From Puniceicoccaceae bacterium K14 (GTDB lineage: Bacteria > Verrucomicrobiota > Verrucomicrobiia > Opitutales > Opitutaceae): 53,017 nucleotides of DNA. This document shows positions 18,802 through 27,329 of the stretch, one piece after another. The stretch covers positions 1 through 53,017 of the forward strand of contig JAKYXN010000038.1 of assembly GCA_022538095.1 (NCBI GenBank). The letters run 5' to 3'. The notes beneath the pieces are model-generated. The model did no database searches, was not told the DNA's origin, and saw nothing but the letters and a program-made list of their open reading frames with translations. The first letter of the stretch is position 1. The number at the start of each line of letters is the position of its first letter. The translations under genes and the position numbers were made by a program.

Positions 18802-19716
18802 TATCCAATTCAATTTTTTTGGAGATTTTATTCGCCGCCGAATGAAACGCAATTCACTCCATGTTCGAGTGGTGGTTCGAAATATTTATTGTATTCAAAA
18901 AATATTATCATTTTATAATTATGTCTTTGTTATATTTTGTGTCTCCCGCGAAAAATAGTAACAATACTCGATTTCTAGGTAATTGTTATTCGAATAGTAG
19001 TTGGGATGAAGGTGATAGTGAAGTTTGGAATCGTAAAATAGGCGTCGTTGCCTTTTTTCGTAGTTCAGGTGTTTTTTGCGTTGAACCCATTTCTTCGTTG
19101 CTCGTGGTCGAAGATCAAAAAATTGATACGGGAAGGTGGGGTGGAAAATTGGAGAGTGTGGATTCTTTCGCTTCTCCAAAGATTTTTTTATTCCGCTTCG
19201 TTTTGGGCGTAATTGAGAATTTGAAATTGGGGGTTAACGCAACTTCGTATCTTGCGGGACGAAAATATTATATTAAGGGAGTTGTGTAACGATCTGGACT
19301 CTCGCCAAAACGGCGGCTTTTGACATCAAAACGCTATTTGGCTACGGCAATTGTTGGGGCCTAAAAGGACGCGACTTTTCTCCGTTAGATAAAATTTCCA
19401 ATTCAAGGGATTTATCCAATGTTTGATCGGTCGAAAACGTTGCGCCAGTTTATTATGAAACTCCACTTAACTAGTGAACTTTGATTTCAACGTTTCGGGC
19501 TGTCGGTAATCTGGAGCGAAGAACTATAGATCTGGGACGCAAGGCAATGCTCAAACAGGAGAAGAGAGTACTTGATTGAGATTGCATTTCGGGTCCTTAA
19601 TTGAATTGTGCCCATTGAAGGATATGAATTCTTATTTGAGACAGGCAGAGGAAAACCGAATTTTTTTAAGCGATAATACGATTGTATTCAATTTAGTAGT
19701 TGGATCCAGCTTGCTT

Positions 19717-19721
19717 GGAGG
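19717..19721 (+). promoter_or_regulatory. Strong ribosome binding site of the GT2 gene
   Basis: GGAGG six bases before the ATG at 19728. It fixes that start and is unusual here: about a dozen other starts that I checked in the window lack any comparable sequence. Confidence 0.8.
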
Positions 19722-19727
19722 AAAGCA

Positions 19728-20543
19728 ATGAAGCTAAGCGTTATCATTACGACTTACAACAAGCCAGCCTGGCTAGAAAAAGTCTTTTGGGGATATGAGA
19801 ACCAGACGGATGCAGATTTTGAAGTAGTCGTTGCGGATGATGGGTCTGGTAGTGAAACGCGTGAATTGATTGAGCGTTTTGTTAAACGCGGTCGATTGAG
19901 AATTCAGCATGTTTGGCACGAGGATGTGGGATTCCGTAAAACAGAGATTCTGAATAAAGCGATAGTCGCTTCAGAGGAGGACTATTTGCTTTTTACGGAT
20001 GGGGATTGTATCCCGAGAGCGGATTTTGTCCAAGTTCATAAAGAACGGGCAGTGAACGGCTGTTTTTTATCAGGTGGGTATTTGAAGTTGAACATGCCTG
20101 TCAGCGAAATGTTAGCGGAGGAAGCTATTGTTTCGCAGCAAGCCTTCGATACAAAATGGCTTCAAAAGCAAGGGCAACCGAAGTCACCCAAGATGTCAAA
20201 ATTGGCTGCTAAGGGATGGAAGCGTTTTCTTTTGGAGCTATTGACTCCCACCAAAGCGACGTGGAATGGAATGAACAGTTCCGGATGGAAGAATGATATT
20301 ACTGCGGTAAATGGTTTCAATGAACAAATGCAATACGGAGGCCTTGATCGCGAGATGGGTGAGCGAATGATGAACAACGGTATCAAGCCGAAACAAATCC
20401 GTTATTCAGCGATCTGTATCCACTTAGATCATGCTCGTGGCTATGCGACTCCTGAGAGTATCCAAAAAAATAAAGCGATTCGGGCACGAGTGAAACGAGA
20501 AAAACTCGTTTGGACAGATTTTGGGATAGCGAAAGAGCGGTAG
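19728..20543 (+). CDS. Family 2 glycosyltransferase
   Basis: A 271-residue GT-A fold enzyme that transfers a sugar from a nucleotide-sugar to a glycan acceptor. Motifs: SVIITTYNKPAWLE at the N-terminus, VVADDGS (34-40), the DxD metal site in TDGDCIP (Asp91, Asp93), and a C-terminal acceptor segment FNEQMQYGGLDREMGERM of the kind found in the galactosyltransferase-type GT2 C-terminal domain. No membrane segment is seen, so it is cytoplasmic or peripheral. It stands alone, not in a capsule or LPS cluster, next to a gene-poor AT-rich region and with an atypically strong ribosome binding site, which may point to horizontal acquisition. Confidence 0.9.
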   Translation: MKLSVIITTYNKPAWLEKVFWGYENQTDADFEVVVADDGSGSETRELIERFVKRGRLRIQHVWHEDVGFRKTEILNKAIVASEEDYLLFTDGDCIPRADFVQVHKERAVNGCFLSGGYLKLNMPVSEMLAEEAIVSQQAFDTKWLQKQGQPKSPKMSKLAAKGWKRFLLELLTPTKATWNGMNSSGWKNDITAVNGFNEQMQYGGLDREMGERMMNNGIKPKQIRYSAICIHLDHARGYATPESIQKNKAIRARVKREKLVWTDFGIAKER

Positions 20544-20557
20544 CTCTTAAGTTTTTA
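20533..20557 (+). terminator. Terminator overlapping the GT2 stop codon
   Basis: AAGAGC (20533-20538), loop GGTA, GCTCTT (20543-20548), then AAGTTTTTAG. The hairpin contains the TAG stop codon of the glycosyltransferase and ends at the convergent cyclase gene. Confidence 0.65.
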
Positions 20558-21190
20558 GCTTTGTAATGCAATGATGCGGGCAGGGCAGCCGTCCGCACCT
20601 TCTGGCTTTAGGGGGAGGGCAACGATGGTGAAGGGGCTATTTCCAAGGGCGTCTAGATTACATAGACCTTCGGCAATCACAATTTCAGCTTTTAATAAAA
20701 TCTCGTGAATTTCAGTCACTTCTGTGAGATTGTTTACGTCAGCGACGGAAGGCGGTTCAACGCCTAAGAAGCCGATTTCTTTTTCAGCCAAGAGGTGAGC
20801 GAGCTCCCGGGATATTCTTGGAAGCTTGTCTCGGTAAACCAGCGTGTTTTCGACATGCTGAGACCATCCAGTTTGTAGAATTAAACGATCTCCCTTTTGC
20901 AGATTTTGGGCGATTTCACCTAGGTCTTCAATTGTGATTAACGCTTTGGGAGCTACTGGTCGCAGGTCTGCTCGTACGCAATCACCCACACATTTATTGA
21001 GGTCGATCTTGTCGATCGTATTGCCTCCTTTTATGAAGTGGAGAGGGGCATCCATATGTGTGCCTGTGTGAGAGTATAGAGTTAAGGTGCGAGCGTTCCA
21101 ACCTTCAGTCTCTTTGCGATGTGAGATTTTGCACGCGTATCCTCGTACGCCTGGTCTCATCGCCATTGTGAGATCAATGATTTTAGTCAT
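20555..21190 (-). CDS. Cyclase family protein (kynurenine formamidase-like hydrolase)
   Basis: A 211-residue metal-dependent hydrolase of the cyclase family (PF04199 type). The signature HTGTHMDAPLHF supplies the His/Asp metal ligands, with LIDLTM-like start (KIIDLTMAMRPGV), GDRLILQTGW and FLGVEPPSV as further landmarks. Members open amides or lactones, including N-formylkynurenine. In this operon a lactone or cyclic sugar-acid intermediate is a plausible substrate, but that is inference from position. Start chosen at ATG 21188-21190; a TTG four codons upstream is the alternative. It lies 98 bases after the hydrolase gene, the largest gap in the operon, so it may have its own promoter. Confidence 0.85.
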   Translation of the reverse strand: MTKIIDLTMAMRPGVRGYACKISHRKETEGWNARTLTLYSHTGTHMDAPLHFIKGGNTIDKIDLNKCVGDCVRADLRPVAPKALITIEDLGEIAQNLQKGDRLILQTGWSQHVENTLVYRDKLPRISRELAHLLAEKEIGFLGVEPPSVADVNNLTEVTEIHEILLKAEIVIAEGLCNLDALGNSPFTIVALPLKPEGADGCPARIIALQS

Positions 21191-21288
21191 AGGAGTTAAC
21201 AAAGAAGTGGGTGCAGTGATTAAGGAAAATAAGATTGTCGGCCATACGCGGACAAAATGCCAGTTCGCGTAGGAGGAACTATCAGTAG

Positions 21289-24200
21289 TTATTTTCTGAT
21301 TACAATGAGCCAGTCTTGGTCAGCTTCGGAGGGAGCCTTGCCAAGAGGGTGGATTTTGCCTCCTCTAATTTGCTTCTTAGAGCCTTTTTGAAGCTTTCCT
21401 CCATTGCGAGGGTCGAACCATTGGACTTTGAATGAACCATTTGCTGTGCTCAGGTCAATATCGGCGGTGCCTCCTTCTGGAAGGTAAACCAAATAAATTT
21501 CACCGGACTTGGCTAGACAAAATCTGCTATTGTCGTTCTTTGTATTGCCAATTAACGCATTGGCGTTGGACATATCCCAAAAGGGGATAGATTCATCTTT
21601 GAAGAAATCGATAGCGATGCGACAAAAGTCCCAAGAGCGGTCGCGACTGCGGAAGTCTTCGCACAGAAGATCATTCTCCAGCATTTTGTATCCAAAATAA
21701 TATTCTACGCCAGAGCCCCCCGCCATTAAATTGCCCCAGAGCGTAAGCTTTCGTATATCATGAATGTCGTAACCGTCAGGACCTTCTTGGGACATGCCAC
21801 TGAATCCTTTGTAACCAGGGTCTGGTGGGACACCGACTCCTGCAGGATTTTGTTCATCGTTTGGAACGATCCAAGGAGCTCCAGATGCCGCGGAAGCTCT
21901 TATCCATTTTAAGCTGCGTTGATGAGTTTGGTCCCATGGGTTTTGCAACGAGACACCGTTTAATAGAGAGTCTGGCCCGAGGTGAGTGGTGTAAACAGGG
22001 TCTTGCTGGCCAGGAAATGTATGGATGATTCTGAGGTGATCGTAGGGATCTGTCTCTCGTATGAACTCAGCCATGTCATTTTGCTGTTTGAGAGATTGAG
22101 TGTTTTCTTCGCCAATGTTCCAATTTAGAGCAAGTTGGTAGCCAAACCGAGCGATCAGCTCTCTGAGGTAAAGTTTTCGTTCCGGGCCTGTGTTGCCTCC
22201 GTCTAACGCTTCTGGAATGTAGGTGTGAGTCTTTCGACTTTTAGCTCGATTGTCGTCCATTTCGTTTTCTTGGAGTTTGAAATGAAGATAGAGTCCGTTT
22301 GCTTGAGCATGGTCGAAAAGAATGCCCCATTGGTCGAGTTTTGAGCAATCGAAACGGAATTTGTCATCACGATTTACATACGGCCAAATATTATCTCCGT
22401 CGCCGCCTGCGTTGTAGGTCAGAAAAGAGAAAGCATTAACGCCTTTGCTCGCGAGGTAATTCAATGCTCCGACGAGAGCCTTCCCTTTGCCATTTTTCCA
22501 CGTTGGATCGCCTTCCTGCCAATCTTCGATGTGCGGACTCCATGATTTGAGGGGACCTTTCTTTGGGAGGCGAGTCTCTGTGTTATCGAAGTCAATGTAG
22601 GCTAGTAACGTTTCAGGGGCATCGGGACCGGCTTTGAGAAAGTAGTTTTTCGAACCAGCAAACTGGAGGTGGTGCTTTCCAACATACTGCAAACGCCCTT
22701 GTCCGCGGAAGTCGCGTCCAGCCTTATCAGTCGGACTAACATTGAAGGAACCGCTTATTCCATGGAAAGGAGCTACCTGCATGCCAGCGTTGTCACCAAT
22801 TGAGGCGCGAGGGCCCTCATGGAATAAGATTTCGTAAATCCATCCACCCGCTTTATCAGGAGATAAATGAGCTCGCCAGATATTGCCTGAAGTCGCGGAT
22901 GTATTTGCCGCATTGCCATCGGCAGCAAAGTATCCAGGAACCAAATAGCTAGGCGAACCAGATTCGTGAGTAAATTGTACTTCGAATCGATATTCTGTAA
23001 ATGGGTTAATATCATCATCCAATTCATTCGCTTGAGGACCTTCGAGGTCTAGCGTGACTTTGTGCCATTGTTTCAATTCTCCATTTATTGAAACAGGGGA
23101 AACGTCTTTCCCTTCCTTATTGGGATCTTCGGTTATTGGCGTTCGTCTAATCTTTGCGATAGTACTGTTGTCAGTTCCTGAGGGAACGAAGGTTAGTCCA
23201 GCAAACCGCCCGCGACAGTATTCCTTCCCGTCGTCGGATACGATATTAGATGAGATTTCGATTATCTCTCCTTCGTTGATGTCTATATTTTTGAATACAG
23301 TGGAAAAATGGAGTCCTTCTTCGAATGTGTTGCGACTCATTGGGCAGTAAAACTCACCAATAATTTTATCAGCTAACTTGAGGGTAAACGTGCTTCCTCC
23401 GTCGTTTTCGCCAACTGCGTGAAGGATTATATCGTAGGTAATGTTGCCAACCGGAACAATCGTTTTTGCCGAGGCTGATTTGTGTTTCTCTGGGTTAATT
23501 GCAAGCCATTTGCCACGGTCGAGGTAGTAGTTTGTCCCTTCGATATTAAAATCATTCGGACGTAAAACGGCAGACCCTTCAGGCATGGTCAAAGGCAGCT
23601 CCTTAGCAGGAGTAAACGGAGTGATTGGCTCTTCCGTATAATCTCCCAACAATTTATGTTCTTTAGGTATTGTTCCAGACTTAGCTATTGAGGCAGGCCC
23701 TAGGTTTTCGGGAATGTAATAGCGATCGAGAGCCAGTATGAATTTGTCGAATTCGAAGCCGTCTTCGCGCATCGAGAAGTGAATGGTGTGTTCTCCAGCG
23801 CTTGGGATTTCTAAATACAATTTGAACGGTTCGCCAGAATGTAATTGTTCTGTACGTTGACGACTTTCCCAAGCCCACTGGCGTTTGATGACTGTTTGCC
23901 AACGTTTGCCAGAATCAGGCCATTCGTCATTGAGTCCTACATGAATCCCGTTATCTTCTGTACCCGTCGAAAAATGTCGTACCCATACATAGTACCGTCC
24001 CGGATTGTCGAAATGGATCTTGTAGCTTAAGATGCCAGCTAATCCAGGCTCTCTGAAGAAATTTTCTCCTGCTATTAAGTCTTCGTCATGAGTCCAGCGG
24101 GTATCGGGAAGGGCTTCCAAATACGCATTGCCGCTTGATCCGACAACATGAGGTGTATCGATATCGGGTTTGAGGTTCGGCTGCATTGTAGGTGAGACTA

Positions 24201-24387
24201 AATGCCAAGCACGTATTTGACTGAGCTCTTGCGAGATGAAATGTTCTGCCTCAATGGCGACTAGTCCGTCGACTTCTTTGAAAACGAGATCCTTTGGGGC
24301 AGTCGGTTCGGTGGCGCCTTTCCCAAACAGGAAAGAAGATCCTGCTGCCAATACGAGTAGAAGTGAAGTTATTGTATTTATTTTCAT
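21289..24387 (-). CDS. Secreted DUF5060-type glycoside hydrolase-like protein
   Basis: A 1032-residue exported protein (signal peptide about 1-22). Residues 36-225 resemble the GH115 C-terminal-type carbohydrate module (VAIEAEHFIS, RYYVWVRHFS, GFEFDKFIL). Another beta-sandwich module occupies about 250-405. Residues about 435-530 fit DUF5060 (LKQWHKVTLDLEGP, NPFTEYRFEVQF), the usual N-terminal domain of a group of TIM-barrel hydrolases. The barrel at about 595-930 contains NAFSFLTYNAGGDGDN, LHFKLQENE and NWNIGEEN; Glu760 or Glu761 is the likely acid/base. A C-terminal 80-residue sheet resembles the putative collagen-binding domain found in the same proteins. It probably releases sugars for the co-transcribed transporter and kinase. 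The polysaccharide is unknown. Confidence 0.78.
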   Translation of the reverse strand: MKINTITSLLLVLAAGSSFLFGKGATEPTAPKDLVFKEVDGLVAIEAEHFISQELSQIRAWHLVSPTMQPNLKPDIDTPHVVGSSGNAYLEALPDTRWTHDEDLIAGENFFREPGLAGILSYKIHFDNPGRYYVWVRHFSTGTEDNGIHVGLNDEWPDSGKRWQTVIKRQWAWESRQRTEQLHSGEPFKLYLEIPSAGEHTIHFSMREDGFEFDKFILALDRYYIPENLGPASIAKSGTIPKEHKLLGDYTEEPITPFTPAKELPLTMPEGSAVLRPNDFNIEGTNYYLDRGKWLAINPEKHKSASAKTIVPVGNITYDIILHAVGENDGGSTFTLKLADKIIGEFYCPMSRNTFEEGLHFSTVFKNIDINEGEIIEISSNIVSDDGKEYCRGRFAGLTFVPSGTDNSTIAKIRRTPITEDPNKEGKDVSPVSINGELKQWHKVTLDLEGPQANELDDDINPFTEYRFEVQFTHESGSPSYLVPGYFAADGNAANTSATSGNIWRAHLSPDKAGGWIYEILFHEGPRASIGDNAGMQVAPFHGISGSFNVSPTDKAGRDFRGQGRLQYVGKHHLQFAGSKNYFLKAGPDAPETLLAYIDFDNTETRLPKKGPLKSWSPHIEDWQEGDPTWKNGKGKALVGALNYLASKGVNAFSFLTYNAGGDGDNIWPYVNRDDKFRFDCSKLDQWGILFDHAQANGLYLHFKLQENEMDDNRAKSRKTHTYIPEALDGGNTGPERKLYLRELIARFGYQLALNWNIGEENTQSLKQQNDMAEFIRETDPYDHLRIIHTFPGQQDPVYTTHLGPDSLLNGVSLQNPWDQTHQRSLKWIRASAASGAPWIVPNDEQNPAGVGVPPDPGYKGFSGMSQEGPDGYDIHDIRKLTLWGNLMAGGSGVEYYFGYKMLENDLLCEDFRSRDRSWDFCRIAIDFFKDESIPFWDMSNANALIGNTKNDNSRFCLAKSGEIYLVYLPEGGTADIDLSTANGSFKVQWFDPRNGGKLQKGSKKQIRGGKIHPLGKAPSEADQDWLIVIRK

Positions 24388-24396
24388 GGGAGATTT

Positions 24397-25845
24397 TTAA
24401 TTAGGGGCGGTCGCTTTTGCTAATTGTAGGCTGGATATGAGATCACCGAGGGACTCTGCGGTGCCTACGTTGCCTGGGAAGATGATGTAATTCATGCCGG
24501 GAAATTTTGCTTCATGCCCAAGTTGCCAAACAGGCACCCCAGGAATTGCGTGGCCGAGAACAATTGCTCGCGAAATTCTAAGCGCTTTGGTTGCGATATC
24601 GCTGGAAGTGATACCGCCCTTTGCAATCAAGTACCGAGGAGCTTCATTGATTTGCTGAGTAATTGAGACCAGAGCATCGGAGATCGCTCGACCGATTGCG
24701 AGGCTACTTTCGGAATTAATTCCGGAAACTAAGGTACGGCTTGTAAACGCAACGACATCGCTCCCTGAACTGAGTGCCGTATTAATTACTTCGCTTGTGT
24801 GGCTAATCGTTGTCGCCGCTTTTTCTGGGGCAAGTAGGTCCTCAACTGATATTTCGACGAATTTCGCCGATGAAGTCGAGAGGAGGTAATCCAACTGGGC
24901 GGTGGTTTTGGAAACGTATGATCCTATTATTGTCAGTCCGCCGTTTTTAGCGTCTTTTTCTGTGAGCTGATCTGTGGTTAGCGAATCTTGAGGACGTTGT
25001 CCGAGTCGGGCGGATACGATCGATGCCGCAGATCTGAATAAAATTTTTATACCTTTCTTCTCCGCTCTGAGCGTCGCTAAGGCTAAGACTTCTATATCCC
25101 TAGGACAGGCAGCGTTAGCCACGCAAACGCTGCCACGAGGCAAAGATGCGATTGTTTGACAAACTTCATCCGGTCCACCCAAACGCAACTCTTCAAGAGA
25201 AAGAGAGGTAACGCTTGATGCAGATATCTTACTGTTTGTCTTTTCTTCGACCCAGCTAGGTAAGTGTGACTGGGTGTATCCGAAGGATTTGTCTTTTGCA
25301 AAGGGTGTTGCGCCAACCGGCACTAGAGTGTCGTGCTCTGTTAGGTAGTGAACGTCATTGATCGTGTATCGATTCCCTTCTTCAAAATAGGGAGCTATAA
25401 TCAGCACATCTGGCGTATCCAGCTCTTCGGAAATAACATCTGTCTCTAGGGGGTAATGGCCTCGCAGAGTGGAATCACTCCGGCTAATGATGGTAACTGT
25501 TTTTTTGTTGGTTTCACGATCCAATTGCGCGAGGGCTTGGCGAATGTTTGAGGCGATTTCTTGGTGAAGCGTTCTGCTTTCGATCTCGTTTAGGCTTCTT
25601 GAATTTGTTAAGATAAAGAATCCAGGTGATTGCGCTTTGAGTTCGCTGAGAAGAGTTGATACCTTCCAATTGGTTACGACTGGTATGTCTTTTACTGTTT
25701 GAGTACCTGTTGGATCGTCGTCGAGAACGATTAGTTTATGGTCGGGTGTTTCATCAAGGTTTTGGCGAATCTCAGGTAGAGGATCTTCTGGCCATTCTGG
25801 AGGGAGTGAAGCGAACGTATTTGAAAGATTAAGACAGGGGTACAT
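24397..25845 (-). CDS. Four-carbon acid sugar kinase family protein (OtnK/DUF1537)
   Basis: A 482-residue ATP-dependent kinase of the family whose characterised members phosphorylate threonate, erythronate and related acid sugars. The N-terminal domain has LIVLDDDPTGTQTVKD and FILTNSRSL, then ISRSDSTLRGHYPLETD, a strongly diagnostic block. The C-terminal nucleotide-binding domain has GSYVSKTTAQLDYL and IAKGGITSSDIATKAL, then the final FPGNVG. In known pathways the next step is a PdxA2-type 4-phosphate dehydrogenase. Here the operon instead offers an isopropylmalate-dehydrogenase-type enzyme and a Gfo/Idh/MocA enzyme. Gaps to both neighbours are 9-13 bases. Confidence 0.9.
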   Translation of the reverse strand: MYPCLNLSNTFASLPPEWPEDPLPEIRQNLDETPDHKLIVLDDDPTGTQTVKDIPVVTNWKVSTLLSELKAQSPGFFILTNSRSLNEIESRTLHQEIASNIRQALAQLDRETNKKTVTIISRSDSTLRGHYPLETDVISEELDTPDVLIIAPYFEEGNRYTINDVHYLTEHDTLVPVGATPFAKDKSFGYTQSHLPSWVEEKTNSKISASSVTSLSLEELRLGGPDEVCQTIASLPRGSVCVANAACPRDIEVLALATLRAEKKGIKILFRSAASIVSARLGQRPQDSLTTDQLTEKDAKNGGLTIIGSYVSKTTAQLDYLLSTSSAKFVEISVEDLLAPEKAATTISHTSEVINTALSSGSDVVAFTSRTLVSGINSESSLAIGRAISDALVSITQQINEAPRYLIAKGGITSSDIATKALRISRAIVLGHAIPGVPVWQLGHEAKFPGMNYIIFPGNVGTAESLGDLISSLQLAKATAPN

Positions 25846-25858
25846 AGCGACGGATTTG

Positions 25859-26272
25859 TTAAGGGCCGGTGACTTCTACCTGAATATTTTGGGATTGCTC
25901 CTTGTTGAGAAAAAGAGCTTTTTTTCCTTGTGTGCCTTGGTGTACTCCCGGGGCTGTTGAGATGCCAGATTCTGGCAGAGTCTCGAAACTGTGTTGGACG
26001 TTGTCAACGCGCATGCAGAAGTGGTGTAGACCGGGCCCGTTTTTTTTAAGCCATTCTTGCAAAGGGTGGTCGGGAGTTAAGGGCTCAACAAGTTGCAGGT
26101 GAGCGTTGCCCATGTCGAGGTGGGTTAATCGTACTGTGCCATCGTTTACTGCTTCGCTGCAAACGACAGGAAATCCGTACGTGTCTCGCCAGGTTTTAAG
26201 AGCCTCTTCGGTATTTGGTACGGCGATTGCAAGGTGATCGAAACCCGAGAAATATGGTTTGGGCGAATTCAT
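25859..26272 (-). CDS. VOC (glyoxalase/epimerase) family protein, methylmalonyl-CoA epimerase-like
   Basis: A 137-residue vicinal-oxygen-chelate metalloprotein with two beta-alpha-beta-beta-beta modules. Likely metal ligands: His in FDHLAIAV, His or Gln in AHLQLVEPL, His in LHHFCMRV and Glu in IQVEVTG, the layout of methylmalonyl-CoA epimerase. Within this sugar-acid operon it may epimerise, isomerise or lyse a 2-keto intermediate rather than a CoA ester; no other propionate-pathway genes are present. Two bases separate it from the upstream dehydrogenase. Confidence 0.8.
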   Translation of the reverse strand: MNSPKPYFSGFDHLAIAVPNTEEALKTWRDTYGFPVVCSEAVNDGTVRLTHLDMGNAHLQLVEPLTPDHPLQEWLKKNGPGLHHFCMRVDNVQHSFETLPESGISTAPGVHQGTQGKKALFLNKEQSQNIQVEVTGP

Positions 26273-26274
26273 TT

Positions 26275-27318
26275 TTAGAGATAGATAACCGTTCCTTTGT
26301 TTGCTGACTCGTAAGAGGCCTCGACGAGATCGATGGTTTTAAGGTAGTCTTCACCGCTTGTTTCAAAGGGAAGCCCGTCTAGCATACGATCTGTAAAGTG
26401 TCGTTGCAGATTGTATACGCAATCTCCAGCGAAATCGATTCTTTCGTGATGGTAGTCCAGTTTTTTCGGATTCAGACCGAGGTTTTTCAATGTAATATTT
26501 CCTTCTGTATCCAATTCCATGTGTCCTTGGCTGCCGTCTATTCGTACAGTCCCAAAAGTGTAACGGGGGTCTGCTGTTTCAGCTTCATTATACCGGCTGG
26601 CATCGAGGATCGCAGTGGCGCCCGATTTCAAACCGACGACGATTTGCCCAGCGTCTTCTCCTTTGATAATTGAGTTTCGCTGCTGTAAACGAGCGTATAC
26701 TGATTCGACTTCGCCGCCTAGGTAGCGAAAGGTGTCGAGGAAATGTACTCCTGTTTCATAGACGAGGAGCCTGGGGTACTCGCGAAAAAAGGGTTGGCGG
26801 GCGAGGTACGCATCTTCAGGCCACCCATCGCCCATCCGCATGCGGACGGAAATGGAGAAGAGCTTGCCAATGGAGCCTGCGTCCAATTGACGCTTCATCT
26901 CACGATACCAAGGCTGCCATCGCCAGTTTTCGTGGACGAGAAAGCGGACTCCTTCTTTGCGGGCTATTTCAACGATCTTGCTACTTTCTTCCGCAGTCGG
27001 AGCGAGAGGTTTTTGGCAAATAATTGCGATGCCGCGTTTTGCAGCAGCGGTAACAATTGGAAGGTGAGTCTCCGGAGGGGTTATGATATCGATGAAATCC
27101 GGTTTTTCGACATCGAGCATTTCTTCTAGTTGATCGATTCCGTAGGCATTGGGAATTCTTAGCTGGTTCGCCAGCGCTTTAGCTTTTTCTAGATTACGGT
27201 TGCAGATAGCGCTGATCGCAACTTCGGGGATTCTTTTCCACGCTGCGTATTGGAAGCGACTAAAGTAACCGGCTCCAACGCAAACACCACGCAATTGATT
27301 CGATTTCGAAGAGGTCAT
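26275..27318 (-). CDS. Gfo/Idh/MocA family NAD(P)-dependent oxidoreductase
   Basis: A 347-residue sugar or sugar-acid dehydrogenase. The Rossmann start GVCVGAGYFSRF gives the dinucleotide loop, followed by VDFIDIITPPETHLPIV-type text (here KPDFIDIITPPETH) and the ICQKPLAPT motif with the catalytic-type EKP/QKP lysine. The C-terminal substrate domain contains TGVHFLDTFRYLGGEVE, with the usual Asp/His pair. It oxidises or reduces a hydroxyl on the sugar acid released by the hydrolase; the exact substrate is unknown. ATG at 27316-27318 is chosen; an upstream TTG overlaps the MFS stop codon. The gap to the MFS gene is 11 bases. Confidence 0.9.
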   Translation of the reverse strand: MTSSKSNQLRGVCVGAGYFSRFQYAAWKRIPEVAISAICNRNLEKAKALANQLRIPNAYGIDQLEEMLDVEKPDFIDIITPPETHLPIVTAAAKRGIAIICQKPLAPTAEESSKIVEIARKEGVRFLVHENWRWQPWYREMKRQLDAGSIGKLFSISVRMRMGDGWPEDAYLARQPFFREYPRLLVYETGVHFLDTFRYLGGEVESVYARLQQRNSIIKGEDAGQIVVGLKSGATAILDASRYNEAETADPRYTFGTVRIDGSQGHMELDTEGNITLKNLGLNPKKLDYHHERIDFAGDCVYNLQRHFTDRMLDGLPFETSGEDYLKTIDLVEASYESANKGTVIYL

Positions 27319-27329
27319 TGTTTTATAGC

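Larger units (their letters stand above)
18492..19727. other. AT-rich 1.2-kb region with almost no genes
   Basis: It lies between the divergent sulfatase and GT2 genes. The one supportable item is a small amber-interrupted gene at 18637-18801 (-). Short coding-like openings near 19305-19430 and 19419-19484 (+) lack starts, families or support. A 142-codon ORF at 18861-19289 has a composition typical of AT-rich noncoding sequence. The region may be a degraded insertion or lost genes. Confidence 0.45.

Noticed and set aside
18861-19289. 142-codon plus-strand ORF in the AT-rich gap
   Set aside because: The sequence is rich in Phe, Tyr and Asn as expected for AT-rich noncoding DNA, has no recognisable domain, and has no ribosome binding site or neighbours.
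19305-19484. Short plus-strand openings with protein-like stretches (for example MFDRSKTLRQF)
   Set aside because: They are only 20-40 codons, in different frames, without a start or family. Too weak to call a gene or a transposon relic.
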